The notes under the pieces: model-generated
What the model was told of the DNA's origin: nothing
The model's input: only the letters and a program-made list of their open reading frames with translations
The model's database searches: none
Position numbers and translations under genes: made by a program
DNA from: Glutamicibacter uratoxydans
GTDB lineage: Bacteria; Actinomycetota; Actinomycetes; Actinomycetales; Micrococcaceae
NCBI RefSeq assembly: GCF_006539925.1
Contig: NZ_BJNY01000018.1
Location: 1-64,000, forward strand
Reading direction: 5' to 3'
Length of the DNA: 64,000 bases
Part shown: positions 17,091-25,421 of the stretch, piece by piece
How positions within the stretch are numbered: position 1 is the stretch's first letter
How the letters are laid out: the number at the start of each line of letters is the position of its first letter

Positions 17091-18179
17091 GTGACCGCAC
17101 AACCTATCGTCGCTCATTGTCACCCATTTGTCGTGGGTGTCGACACTCACGCACGCAATCATGTCTACGCCATCATCGATTCCAGTAACGGCGCACTGCT
17201 TGATACTCAGTCGTTTCCAGTAACCAGCGCCGGGATCAACCGGGCCATCAACTGGGTCGCGCGCCGCACCCAAGGCGCAGCAGATGCCCTCTGGGCTATT
17301 GAAGGAGCCGCCACCTACGGCGCAATCCTTGCCGGCACCGTTGACGCCCACGGATTCCCCGTCACAGAGGCACCGCGCATGAGCAAGAAGCAGAACCGCG
17401 GCGTGGGAAAAACCGATTCCTTGGACGCCCACCGCATGGCGATGGCTTCCCTGCCGCTGCCGGTAGACAAGTTGCGCCTTCCGCGGCTGCATGAAGGAAT
17501 CCGGCAAGGATTGCGCATCCTTGTCACGGCCCGTAGCTCGATGGCGAAGGACCGCACCAGATCGGTGAACGCTTTGAATGCCTTGGTTCGCAGCAACGTC
17601 CTGGGAATCGATGCCCGTAAGAATCTGACCGGTAGCCAGATCGCTGAAATCAGCCGCTGGCGGGAACGGGAAGAAGAGCTGTCGCTGAGGATTGCGCGAT
17701 CTGAAGCGGTACGGCTGGCCAAGCATATTCTGGACTTGGACCAGCAGTTGTCGGCCAATGAGCAGCAGCTGGACGAGCTGGTCAAAGCCAGCGAAGCTGC
17801 ACCCCTGTTGAACGAAATCGGCTTCAGGGCAATCACGGCAGCGAAGTGTTTCGTCGCGTGGTCCCATGAAGGACGAGTCCGTGATGAATCGGCGTTTGCC
17901 TGTCTGGCCGGCGTGAATCCAATACCTGCATCGTCGGGGAACACTACCCGGCACCGGCTTAATCGAGGCGGTGATAGGTCGTTGAATGCTGCCCTGCATA
18001 TCGCCGCCGTCACGCGCATGGCCCATGACGAAGAGACACGAGCCTACGTTGAGAAGCGCCAGGCGGAGGGCAAGACCGATCGCGAGATCCGCCGGTGCAT
18101 CAAACGCTATCTCGTCCGTCGCATCTTCAAAATCTTCAGTGCTTCAGCAATGGTTGAAGAAGTTCAGGTTGCGGCTTGA
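17091..18179 (+). CDS. IS110 family transposase
   Basis: A 362-residue DEDD transposase. The N-terminal RuvC-like domain starts with VVGVDTHARNHVYAII and contains AIEGAATYG and the KTDSLDAHR motif. The C-terminal Transposase_20 domain carries FACLAGVNPIPASSGNT followed by RHRLNRGGDR, including the conserved Ser. GTG at 17091 follows AGGAAAGGAA. The length and motifs are complete, so the element may be active. The enzyme recombines target and donor under guidance of a bridge RNA in characterised relatives. Confidence 0.92.
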   Translation: MTAQPIVAHCHPFVVGVDTHARNHVYAIIDSSNGALLDTQSFPVTSAGINRAINWVARRTQGAADALWAIEGAATYGAILAGTVDAHGFPVTEAPRMSKKQNRGVGKTDSLDAHRMAMASLPLPVDKLRLPRLHEGIRQGLRILVTARSSMAKDRTRSVNALNALVRSNVLGIDARKNLTGSQIAEISRWREREEELSLRIARSEAVRLAKHILDLDQQLSANEQQLDELVKASEAAPLLNEIGFRAITAAKCFVAWSHEGRVRDESAFACLAGVNPIPASSGNTTRHRLNRGGDRSLNAALHIAAVTRMAHDEETRAYVEKRQAEGKTDREIRRCIKRYLVRRIFKIFSASAMVEEVQVAA

Positions 18180-18581
18180 CAGACATAGAAGAGTCAGCAG
18201 TACGTGGATTTCCTGATCCAGGAATTCGGCTGCGAAGCGCACCTCACGCCGTGGGGAATTTACATTGACATGCCCAATTTCGAAGACACCGGCCGAGCGG
18301 TCATCAAATGGCGCGTGACCGAGAAAGAGATTGCTTCACTCAATGGCATGCGGGTGTCCCGGGGCATCGTGGGCGGTGCTCCTTACGCGCAAATGGAACT
18401 TGGGGCCGCCCTCAGCGTCTTTATGGGAACCCGAGGCACCATTCACGGCCCGCGGCTTCGAGTAGAAGACGACGACTAAGGACTACGGTCCCAAAATCCC
18501 CTAATTCATAGGCGCAACTCCTTCCCGCCACAGCTTTGCCTAAAGCAAGAGTTGCTTAATGCAAATGTTGTGCCTACATTG

Positions 18582-18595
18582 GAATTGATCAATTC
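18582..18595. promoter_or_regulatory. 14-bp palindrome upstream of the fur-like gene
   Basis: GAATTGATCAATTC is a perfect palindrome 18 bases before the start of the Fur-family gene. A further repeat TTGC-5-GCAA lies about 40 bases upstream. Position and AT-rich symmetry suggest an autoregulatory Fur-type operator. Confidence 0.45.
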
Positions 18596-18613
18596 AATTG
18601 TGGGGAGCAGGCA

Positions 18614-19069
18614 ATGCAAGACCTTGAAGAACGGCTTCGCCAGCTGGGAATGCGGGTGACCAAACCACGCAGAGCTGTCGTCGAAGAACTCTCGACAAGG
18701 TCCCACATCGACGTGGCAAGCATTGCCGCCGGCGCCCGCGAACGGCTGGGGAGCGTTTCAACCCAGGGAATCTACGACGTCGTCCACACCCTGACCGAGG
18801 CGGGAATCCTGCGCAGCATCGAGCTGCCCGGCGCCCCCGAGGTATTTGAATTGGCCCGAGGCGACAACCACCATCATCTGGTTTGCCGATCCTGCGGAAG
18901 CATCACCGACGTCCCCTGCCCGGTGGGCAAGGCCCCGTGCCTCGAACCGCTGGAGGACGCCGGCTACTACATCGATGAAGCGGAAGTGACCTATTGGGGC
19001 TTGTGCCCGGCCTGTCGCCCCGCCGATCTTGTTTCTGCGCCTCACCAAAGCACCATCCACACCCACTGA
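18614..19069 (+). CDS. Fur family metal/peroxide regulator
   Basis: A 151-residue Fur-type repressor. The N-terminal winged helix includes MRVTKPRRAVVEEL. The dimerisation domain has the HHHLVCRSCG cluster with a CxxC and a later CPAC motif, consistent with a structural zinc site. Sequence style matches the FurA/CatR peroxide-sensing branch in actinobacteria, which usually precedes a catalase gene; here a heme-barrel gene follows instead (15-bp gap). The start at 18614 follows GGGGAGCAGGC. Confidence 0.85.
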   Translation: MQDLEERLRQLGMRVTKPRRAVVEELSTRSHIDVASIAAGARERLGSVSTQGIYDVVHTLTEAGILRSIELPGAPEVFELARGDNHHHLVCRSCGSITDVPCPVGKAPCLEPLEDAGYYIDEAEVTYWGLCPACRPADLVSAPHQSTIHTH

Positions 19070-19084
19070 TCGGAGAAGCCAATC

Positions 19085-19702
19085 ATGTCCACCACCGGAA
19101 GCTCACATATCCAAGGGCCCCAGAAGCTCGGCCCGCTGACCCCACTGGTCGGCGAGTGGGAAGGCAATGTCGGCGTCGATCTTTCGTACCACAACCTCAC
19201 CGATGAGACGAGCGAAACCGGCTACTTCGAGAAGGCTAGCTTCAAGCCGATTCCAATCCAGGAAAACGGCAAGCAGACCCTGTGGGGCTTGAACTACTCG
19301 ATGACCGCATGGCGCCACGGCGAAGAAGCCATGGACCCCTTCCATGATGAGATCGGCTTCCTGCTCTGGGACCGCGAGAACAGCCAGGTCATCCGCAACG
19401 TGGTGTTCGGCCGCGGCATCGCAGTCCTGGCAGGCAGCACCGCTGGCCCGCGCGACACCACCCTACATTTCAATGCCACCCCGGGCGATCCCTGCTATGG
19501 CGTGCTGCAGAACAAGTACCTGAAGGAACGTGCAGAGATCAAGGAGTTCATCAGCTCCTTCACCATCAACGAGGACGGCACCTTCAGCTACACCTCGGAC
19601 CTGCTGCTGCGCTTGGTCGCACTGGGCGCCGAAATGCGCCACACCGATGTGAACACCCTGCATCGCGTGAAGCGCTTCCACCCCAGCGAAGAAATCAACT
19701 AG
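19085..19702 (+). CDS. Nitrobindin-like heme-binding beta-barrel protein
   Basis: A 205-residue protein of the FABP-like/DUF1794 (nitrobindin) family. The hallmark GxWxGxG-type start appears as LVGEWEGNVGVD near residue 22, and the C-terminal TLHRVKRF may hold the axial His region. Family members bind ferric heme and can scavenge nitric oxide or peroxynitrite. Following a Fur-family gene by 15 bp, with a GGAGAAGCC ribosome binding site, it is probably co-transcribed and under the same control. Some loops are longer than in short nitrobindins. Confidence 0.75.
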   Translation: MSTTGSSHIQGPQKLGPLTPLVGEWEGNVGVDLSYHNLTDETSETGYFEKASFKPIPIQENGKQTLWGLNYSMTAWRHGEEAMDPFHDEIGFLLWDRENSQVIRNVVFGRGIAVLAGSTAGPRDTTLHFNATPGDPCYGVLQNKYLKERAEIKEFISSFTINEDGTFSYTSDLLLRLVALGAEMRHTDVNTLHRVKRFHPSEEIN

Positions 19703-19764
19703 CAGCCAGCGAAGCTGAGCCCGAAGAGGCCCAGCTTTGCTCCAGCTGTTTTGCTCCGGCCTGC

Positions 19765-22596
19765 CTAGGCGTTGGTCACCTGGGCGAGCAGTTCCACCAC
19801 GTGCTGGTATTCCTTACCGGTGGCCCGGGTCATGCCCAGCTCGCAGGTGCGGTTGCAGGAGGCATGGGCTTGGGAGTTGATCTGCTTGACCTCGGCGGCC
19901 TCCGCTGCGGTGGCCGAGGCGGTCAGCTCCGGATGCAGCATGCCGCGGTCTCCGGCGAAGCCGCAGCAGCCCCAGTTCACCGGGGTGCTGACGGTGTCTG
20001 CCACAGCCTCGGCAACCTGCTGCAGCTGCGGGTTCAGCCCCATCTGGTTCGACGAACAGGTCGGGTGCAGCGTCAATGAGGCAAGCTTGTGCCCTGCCGG
20101 CAGCTTGTCCAGCAGGTGTTGCGCGGTGAAGGACAGCAGGTCGGTCACTTCGAAGCCATGCTGCTCAAGGGTCAGCGCGAAGCCCTCGGTGCAGCTGGAG
20201 GCGTCGGAGATGATCGGCAAGTTCTGCCCCGGCAGCGCGGCGCGGACCTCTTCAAGCACATGTTCGGCCATAACGTCGTGGCCAGACTTGTAGCCCTTGG
20301 AGGTCCACGGGGTGCTGCAGCACATGGATTCGATGCCCTGAGGCACGTAAACCGAGACCCCTGCCTGCTTGAGCAGCTTGGTGAAGGCCGAAGCCACGCC
20401 TTCGCCCTCGCCGGCGGGCCCAAACATCGAGTTCACGCAGGCAGGCAGGTAGACGGCCAGCGGCGCGGCTCCCTCGGCGCCGAGGTTGCCGATCAGCGGC
20501 TTGCGGGGCTTTCCGCCCGCCGGCAGGTCCGCAGAATACTGCGGGACCACGTCCTCGCCGATGATCTTGCGGGCCACATCGGTGGCGCCGCGCACCAGCG
20601 AGACAGGCATCTTGTCCGCCACGGTCAGCGCGACGGCGCCGCCGCGGGACACCGCTCCCCAGCCCTTGGCCGCAGCCTTGAATCCTGCTGCCATGACAGG
20701 ATTGGCCTCTTCGCGGCGCAGCCGCTTGACGAGCAGGCCGGTATTGATTCCCACCGGGCAGGCGGTGACGCACATGCCGTCCACGGCGCAGGTCTGTACG
20801 CCGTCGTATTCATAGTCCTTCTCCAGCTCCTTGAGCAGCTGCTCATTGCCCTCCGCCTTGGCCTTTTCCATGGCGCGCTGCACCACGATGCGCTGGCGCG
20901 GAGTCAGGGTCAAGTCCTTGGAAGGGCAGACCGGCTCGCAGTAGCCGCATTCAACGCAGCGATCCGCCTCGATCTGGATGGTGGCGTTCAGCTTGATATT
21001 GCGCATGTGCGCCGCGTGGTCTTCGTCGACGATCACGCCCGGGTTCATCATCATGCGCGGGTCGCAGGCGGCCTTGAGCTCCAGATGCACCTCGTAGAGT
21101 TCGTCGCCGTACTGGGCGCGGACGAACGGGGCCATGGCCCGTCCGGTGCCGTGCTCCGCCTTGAGGTTGCCGCCCTTGTCCAGGATCAGCTGGACCATCT
21201 TGTCGTTGAAGCCGTTGTAGCGGTTCAGCGCCACATCGCCCTCAAAGCGGTCGGTGAGCATGAAGTGGATGTTGCCGTCCTTGGCGTGGCCGAAGATCAC
21301 CGAATCTTCATAGCCGTACTCGGTGAACAGCTCCTGCAGGCTGCCGCAGGTATCCGCCAGCGAAGCCACCGGAACCGCCACGTCTTCCAGCAGTGCGGTA
21401 GTGCCCGACGCGCGGGCGCCCGCCACCGAGGCGTAGAGGCCCTTGCGGAACTTCCAGGCCGACTGGCGGTTCTTCGCGTCACTGCTCAGCAGCGCCTGGC
21501 TGCGCAGCGGGGCCGCGTCCAGCAACCCCTGGCCGATGCGCTGCAGGCCCTGCAGCTCTTCGGGGGCATCCGCGTGGTATTCGACCAGCAGGGCGGCCTC
21601 GCTGCCCACCTCAAACCCGAGGATGGCCTCCGGCACGCCGGGCAGCGCCTGGCCCACGCGCAGCGAGGTCGAGTCAAGCAGCTCAAGGGTGGCGGCCCCC
21701 GAATCCACCAGATCAGGCAGCGCACGGGTGGCCGAATCCAGGTTGTCGAACACCGCCAGAGTGGTGACCGCCAGCTTGCGGATCGGGATGGTGCTGAAGA
21801 CCGCCTCCGCCACAAAGGCCAGGGTGCCTTCGGAGCCGATGATCAGGTGCGCCATCAGCGCCGCCGGGGTGTCGAAGTCCAGGAAGGAGTTCAGGCCGTA
21901 GCCCATGGTGTTCTTCAGCGCGAAGTGCTTCTGGATCTTCGCCACTGAGTCCGGGTTGGAGCGCACCCGCTTGATCAGCTGGTCGAGAGTTGCCACCAGC
22001 TCGGGCTCGGCGGCGGCGAGTTTGCGGTCGGCATCCGGATCCGCGGTGTCGATCATGGTGCCCGAGGGTAGCACGAAGGTCATGGATTCAAGGGTGCGGT
22101 AGGTGTTGAACTCGGTGCCGCAGGCCATGCCCGAGGAGTTGTTGGAAATGACGCCTCCGATGGTGCAGGCACCCTCGCTGGCAGGGTCTGGGCCCAGCTT
22201 GGTGCCGTAGACGGCGAGCCGGGCGTTGACCTGCCGTACGGTGGCCCCGGGCTGTACCCGCACGCGCTTGCCCTGATCCAGCACGGTGATCTGGCGGAAG
22301 TTCTTGCGCACGTCGATCATCAGGCCCTCGCCGCTGGCCTGGCCGGCCAGTGAGGTGCCGCCGGAGCGCAGGGTGACCGGCTGGTTGTTCTGGTGCGCGG
22401 CCTTCAGCAGTGCGGCGACTTCCGCCGCATCCTTGGCAATGACCACCGCCTGCGGTGTGAAGAGATAGTGCGAGGCATCTGAGGCATAGGCGACCCGGTC
22501 GATCGACCGGCTCTTGACCCGCTCGGGATCTGTTACCAGGTTGAGAATACTGGGAGAAATTTTGCTCTCACCGAGTGCTGGCGTGCTCAATGCCAT
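19765..22596 (-). CDS. FAD- and 4Fe-4S-containing D-lactate/D-2-hydroxyacid dehydrogenase
   Basis: A 943-residue fusion. The N-terminal half is a PCMH FAD-binding domain (RSGGTSLAGQASGEG near 98) with the FAD-oxidase C domain (NIHFMLTDRF, AEHGTGR). The second half has two 4Fe-4S motifs (CVECGYCEPVCPS near 545 and CAVDGMCVTACPVG near 610) and CCG domains (CCSTPW, CCGFAGDRG). This architecture is that of quinone-linked D-lactate dehydrogenases of the Dld-II/YdiJ type. GAGGAG precedes the start. It is divergent from a GntR regulator with an LldR-like site between, which supports a lactate role. Confidence 0.88.
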   Translation of the reverse strand: MALSTPALGESKISPSILNLVTDPERVKSRSIDRVAYASDASHYLFTPQAVVIAKDAAEVAALLKAAHQNNQPVTLRSGGTSLAGQASGEGLMIDVRKNFRQITVLDQGKRVRVQPGATVRQVNARLAVYGTKLGPDPASEGACTIGGVISNNSSGMACGTEFNTYRTLESMTFVLPSGTMIDTADPDADRKLAAAEPELVATLDQLIKRVRSNPDSVAKIQKHFALKNTMGYGLNSFLDFDTPAALMAHLIIGSEGTLAFVAEAVFSTIPIRKLAVTTLAVFDNLDSATRALPDLVDSGAATLELLDSTSLRVGQALPGVPEAILGFEVGSEAALLVEYHADAPEELQGLQRIGQGLLDAAPLRSQALLSSDAKNRQSAWKFRKGLYASVAGARASGTTALLEDVAVPVASLADTCGSLQELFTEYGYEDSVIFGHAKDGNIHFMLTDRFEGDVALNRYNGFNDKMVQLILDKGGNLKAEHGTGRAMAPFVRAQYGDELYEVHLELKAACDPRMMMNPGVIVDEDHAAHMRNIKLNATIQIEADRCVECGYCEPVCPSKDLTLTPRQRIVVQRAMEKAKAEGNEQLLKELEKDYEYDGVQTCAVDGMCVTACPVGINTGLLVKRLRREEANPVMAAGFKAAAKGWGAVSRGGAVALTVADKMPVSLVRGATDVARKIIGEDVVPQYSADLPAGGKPRKPLIGNLGAEGAAPLAVYLPACVNSMFGPAGEGEGVASAFTKLLKQAGVSVYVPQGIESMCCSTPWTSKGYKSGHDVMAEHVLEEVRAALPGQNLPIISDASSCTEGFALTLEQHGFEVTDLLSFTAQHLLDKLPAGHKLASLTLHPTCSSNQMGLNPQLQQVAEAVADTVSTPVNWGCCGFAGDRGMLHPELTASATAAEAAEVKQINSQAHASCNRTCELGMTRATGKEYQHVVELLAQVTNA

Positions 22597-22643
22597 GATG
22601 CGCTCCTCTTGCTCTAGTAGGTAAAACCTGCTGAATACGGGAA

Positions 22644-22654
22644 TTGTCTAACAA
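22644..22654. promoter_or_regulatory. LldR-type operator TTGTCTAACAA
   Basis: The 11-mer matches the TNGTNNNACNA consensus described for the lactate regulator LldR of Corynebacterium. It lies between the divergent dehydrogenase and GntR genes, 48 bases from the former. It is the most probable site of action of the adjacent FCD-type regulator. Confidence 0.55.
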
Positions 22655-22726
22655 GTACACAAGCCATCTTAGTACCTGCCATGGAATACTTGGAAGGGCA
22701 GTTGTGCGGTGCGTGAAAGGAAGAAG

Positions 22727-23377
22727 ATGGCAGCCAGATTGGGAGTGGTCTCCGTGGTCCAGGCGATCGTCAAGTCGCTTCGCGCTCGAATTTTCAGCGG
22801 CGAATTGGCCCCCGGCACCCCGCTGGGTGAGGTCGACGTCGCCGCGCACTATGAAGTTGCCCGTCCAACTGCCAAAGCCGCTTTGGAGAACCTCGTCGCA
22901 AGCGGCCTACTGACGCGCAACGCGCATCAGACTGCAAGAGTCACGCTACTCTCTTCGCGTGACGCACGCGACATCTACCGCACCAGGGCGATCATCGAGG
23001 CCGAAGCGGTGCGACTGCTTGCCTCGAAGCGCCAGGTGCCCGCCGCGGCGCGGGACGCCAATGCTGAAATCACCACGCTGGCCGACGCCTCCCCCATCGA
23101 CATCATCGATCCCGACATCCGCTTCCACGCGGCCTTGGTCCAGGCGCTGGAATCCCAGCGGACCAGTGCCATCTATGCGCAGCTGACCGACGAGATCCGG
23201 CTGTGCATGACCCACGTGCAGGATGCCACACTGCTGTCCACCCAGGACATTGCCGCCGAGCACGCCCGGCTGCTGCAGCTGATCTCCGAGGGCGAGGCGG
23301 CCAAGGCCGCGAAGGCGCTGGAGGAGCACCTGCAAACCGCCAGCAGCAAGCTGGCCGAGCACCTGGAGAGCCTGTAG
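22727..23377 (+). CDS. GntR family (FCD subfamily) regulator, probable lactate regulator
   Basis: A 216-residue regulator. The N-terminal winged helix includes LGEVDVAAHYEVARPTAKAAL, and the C-terminal all-helical FCD domain has the metal-site pattern DPDIRFHAALVQA. ATG 22727 was chosen because GAAAGGAAG precedes it; a GTG six codons earlier has no signal. FCD regulators sense small carboxylic acids. The divergent lactate dehydrogenase and an LldR-type operator argue for D-lactate or a related hydroxyacid. Confidence 0.8.
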   Translation: MAARLGVVSVVQAIVKSLRARIFSGELAPGTPLGEVDVAAHYEVARPTAKAALENLVASGLLTRNAHQTARVTLLSSRDARDIYRTRAIIEAEAVRLLASKRQVPAAARDANAEITTLADASPIDIIDPDIRFHAALVQALESQRTSAIYAQLTDEIRLCMTHVQDATLLSTQDIAAEHARLLQLISEGEAAKAAKALEEHLQTASSKLAEHLESL

Positions 23378-23379
23378 CC

Positions 23380-23823
23380 ATGGGATTTTTCAGCAAGAAC
23401 CAGTTCACCTTCGAGCAGATCGACTCGCTGATGGCGCAGATTCCCGAGCTGCAGCTGGGCGAGGTGAAATTTTCGCCCCACACGCTGGCCGCTGGGTGGC
23501 GGAAAAACACTCCCAAGCCAGGCGTCGACCTTGCAGTCGGCGGGCTGACCGGCTGGCTGGAGCTTGAAGAAACCCTGCGCTTTACCGAAGGCACACTGTC
23601 GGTGCATGAAACTTGGACCGGCTCGCCGGCGCTGTTCTTCATCTCCACCCCGGCGAGCGCTCCGGCAGATTCCGCGGCCGGCGAGGCGCTGGCCGGCGTC
23701 CCTGCGGACCATGCGGGCATTCTGCACCCGGGCGACGACGGCCAGCTGCAGCTTCTTGCCACCTTGGACCCGCAGCAGCTGAGGCAGCTTGACCGCTGGA
23801 TGCGCACCTTCCCAAGGCTCTAG
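23380..23823 (+). CDS. Conserved-looking hypothetical protein
   Basis: 147 residues starting two bases after the GntR stop (TAG CC ATG), so translationally linked to it. The protein is soluble and mixed alpha/beta with a repeated theme of short acidic and hydrophobic segments. No domain is recognised. The position suggests a function tied to the regulator or the lactate system, but nothing in the sequence states which. Confidence 0.65.
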   Translation: MGFFSKNQFTFEQIDSLMAQIPELQLGEVKFSPHTLAAGWRKNTPKPGVDLAVGGLTGWLELEETLRFTEGTLSVHETWTGSPALFFISTPASAPADSAAGEALAGVPADHAGILHPGDDGQLQLLATLDPQQLRQLDRWMRTFPRL

Positions 23824-23949
23824 CGTCCCGGCGCCCGCCGGCAAGCGCATGCCCGAATAGCGCCCCACAAACAGCCGCGGCGCAGGCGCCCTCAACTGGC
23901 CCCGCCGGGTGATTCCGCACACTTTCCCATATACCCCCACCCCTATTTA

Positions 23950-23980
23950 TTGACATACCCCTGGGGGTATAACCTATCGT
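23950..23980 (+). promoter_or_regulatory. Promoter and CsoR/CstR-type operator of the persulfide operon
   Basis: TTGACA (23950-23955) is a consensus -35 box. Directly overlapping it, ATACCCC (23955-23961) and GGGGTAT (23964-23970) form a perfect 7-2-7 inverted repeat. This C-rich/G-rich shape is typical of CsoR-family operators. A half site ATACCCC also occurs at 23931. The -10 element is probably within CCTATCGT (23973-23980). The repressor is most likely the CsoR-family gene encoded at the end of the same operon. Confidence 0.8.
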
Positions 23981-24011
23981 GGGTTTCAAGCCACCCACGA
24001 AAGGACCAGCC

Positions 24012-25397
24012 ATGCTGCTCGAACGCCTCTATGACGAGGACCTAGCCCAGGCAAGCTACTTCATCGGCTGCCAAGCCAAGGGCGAAGCGATCGTCGTCGA
24101 CGCCCGCCGCGACATCTCCGACTACCTCGCACTGGCCTCCAAGCACGGCATGCGCATCACCGCAGTGACCGAAACCCACATCCACGCGGACTACCTCTCA
24201 GGCACCCGCGAACTGGCCGCCGCCACCGGGGCCACCGCTTACGTCTCCGGCGAAGGCACCGCCGACTGGCAGTACAAGTTCGAGGCCGAACGCCTCATGG
24301 ACAAGGACACCATCACGCTGGGCAACATCACCGTGACAGCGCGCCACACCCCCGGGCATACCCCCGAACACCTCTCCTTTTTGATCACCGACGGCGCATT
24401 CAGCAGCGAGCCGGGCTATATGCTCTCCGGAGACTTCGTCTTCTCCGGGGACCTGGGCCGTCCGGACCTGCTCGACGAGGCGGCCGGCGGAATCGACACC
24501 CGCTTCGCCGGCGCGCAGGACCTGTTCACCTCGCTGAAGAACGTCTTCCTCCAGCTGCCCGACCACGTGCAGGTCTACCCGGGCCACGGTTCGGGCAGCG
24601 CCTGCGGCAAGGCTCTGGGAGCCGTGCCGTCCACCACCGTGGGTTACGAGCGAAACTTCGCCTGGTGGGGCCGCTACCTTGCCAACGACGACGCCGAGGG
24701 TTTCATCGCGCAGCTGTTGGACGGCCAGCCCGACGCCCACGCCTACTTCGGCAGGATGAAGCGGCAGAACCGCGACGGGGCAGCGGTGCTCGGCCCACTG
24801 CCTCAGCTGAAGGAATTGGATGGGGAAGCCATCGCCGCGCAGGCCAGCGCGGGCACTGCGGTTTTCGTCGACACACGTTCGCACACCGAGATCGCCCAAG
24901 GCACCGTGGCAGGAGGCCTGTCCATCCCAGGCCCCGGAAAGATGGCAAGCTTCGCCGCCTGGGCCTACAACCCGGAAGCAGACAACCGTGCACTGATCCT
25001 GCTGGCCAAGGACGCGGAACAGGCCGAAGAAATGCGCGCCCACCTGCTGCGCGTGGGCATCGATGCCGCCGCAGGGTTCACCACCAGCATCGACGAACTG
25101 CCCAGCTACACCCCGCTGTCCATCACACCGGAAGAGCTCAAAGGTTTCGACTATGACCTGCTGCTGGATGTGCGCAACAAGAGCGAATTCGCCGCCGGGC
25201 ACATCCCGGGAGCCAAGCAGCTCTCCGGCGGACGGGTGCTGTGGAACTTGGATGAGCTTCCAGCCGACGGAACCATCGTCACCTATTGCCAGTCAGGCCT
25301 GCGCAATGCGGTGGCTGCCAGCGCCCTGCGCGATGCCGGATACAACATCGTGGAACTGGCCGGCAGCTACGCCGCTTGGGCCCGGTCCAACGCCTAA
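24012..25397 (+). CDS. Persulfide dioxygenase (ETHE1-like) fused to rhodanese domains, CstB-like
   Basis: A 461-residue fusion. Residues 1 to about 240 are a metallo-beta-lactamase fold of the ETHE1 type (THIHADYLSG with His56, His58, Asp60; HTPGHTPEH). Two rhodanese domains follow: the first (about 270-350) lacks a catalytic Cys, and the second carries TYCQSGLRNAV. The arrangement matches CstB-type multidomain sulfurtransferases that oxidise persulfides and produce thiosulfate. AAAGGA precedes the start. First gene of a six-gene operon behind a CsoR-type operator. Confidence 0.88.
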   Translation: MLLERLYDEDLAQASYFIGCQAKGEAIVVDARRDISDYLALASKHGMRITAVTETHIHADYLSGTRELAAATGATAYVSGEGTADWQYKFEAERLMDKDTITLGNITVTARHTPGHTPEHLSFLITDGAFSSEPGYMLSGDFVFSGDLGRPDLLDEAAGGIDTRFAGAQDLFTSLKNVFLQLPDHVQVYPGHGSGSACGKALGAVPSTTVGYERNFAWWGRYLANDDAEGFIAQLLDGQPDAHAYFGRMKRQNRDGAAVLGPLPQLKELDGEAIAAQASAGTAVFVDTRSHTEIAQGTVAGGLSIPGPGKMASFAAWAYNPEADNRALILLAKDAEQAEEMRAHLLRVGIDAAAGFTTSIDELPSYTPLSITPEELKGFDYDLLLDVRNKSEFAAGHIPGAKQLSGGRVLWNLDELPADGTIVTYCQSGLRNAVAASALRDAGYNIVELAGSYAAWARSNA

Positions 25398-25421
25398 CCT
25401 TCAACGAAAGCCAGACGCCTC

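Larger units (their letters stand above)
16769..18191 (+). mobile_element. IS110-family insertion sequence, about 1.42 kb
   Basis: The element holds one DEDD transposase preceded by a non-coding left end of about 320 bp and followed by a right end of only 12 bp. GAAG occurs at both junctions (16765-16768 and 18188-18191), and excision at these repeats restores an open reading frame, which fixes the ends to within 4 bp. No terminal inverted repeats are visible, as expected for the family. The layout (long 5' non-coding end, no IR) fits the IS110 subgroup rather than IS1111. Confidence 0.8.
16763..18479 (+). pseudogene. 95-codon gene interrupted by IS110 after codon 2
   Basis: Removing bases 16769-18191 joins ATG AAG (16763-16768) in frame to AGT CAG CAG TAC GTG GAT (from 18192). 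This gives a 95-residue protein that begins MKSQQYVDFLIQEFGCEAH and ends RLRVEDDD. The protein family is not recognised. The 3' part remains open from 18192 and could restart at GTG 18204, but no ribosome binding site precedes that codon. The gene would have followed the marR gene directly, probably in one operon. The rest of the reading frame is undamaged, which suggests a recent insertion. Confidence 0.75.

Noticed and set aside
18204-18479. Independent gene starting at GTG 18204
   Set aside because: No ribosome binding site, and the frame joins exactly to ATG AAG across the IS110 element, so it is better read as the 3' part of an interrupted gene.
20089-21948. Long open frame of about 619 codons on the plus strand opposite the D-lactate dehydrogenase gene
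   Set aside because: High-GC codon bias leaves antisense frames open. The translation is low-complexity, rich in His, Gln, Arg and Gly, and the real gene on the other strand has full domain motifs.
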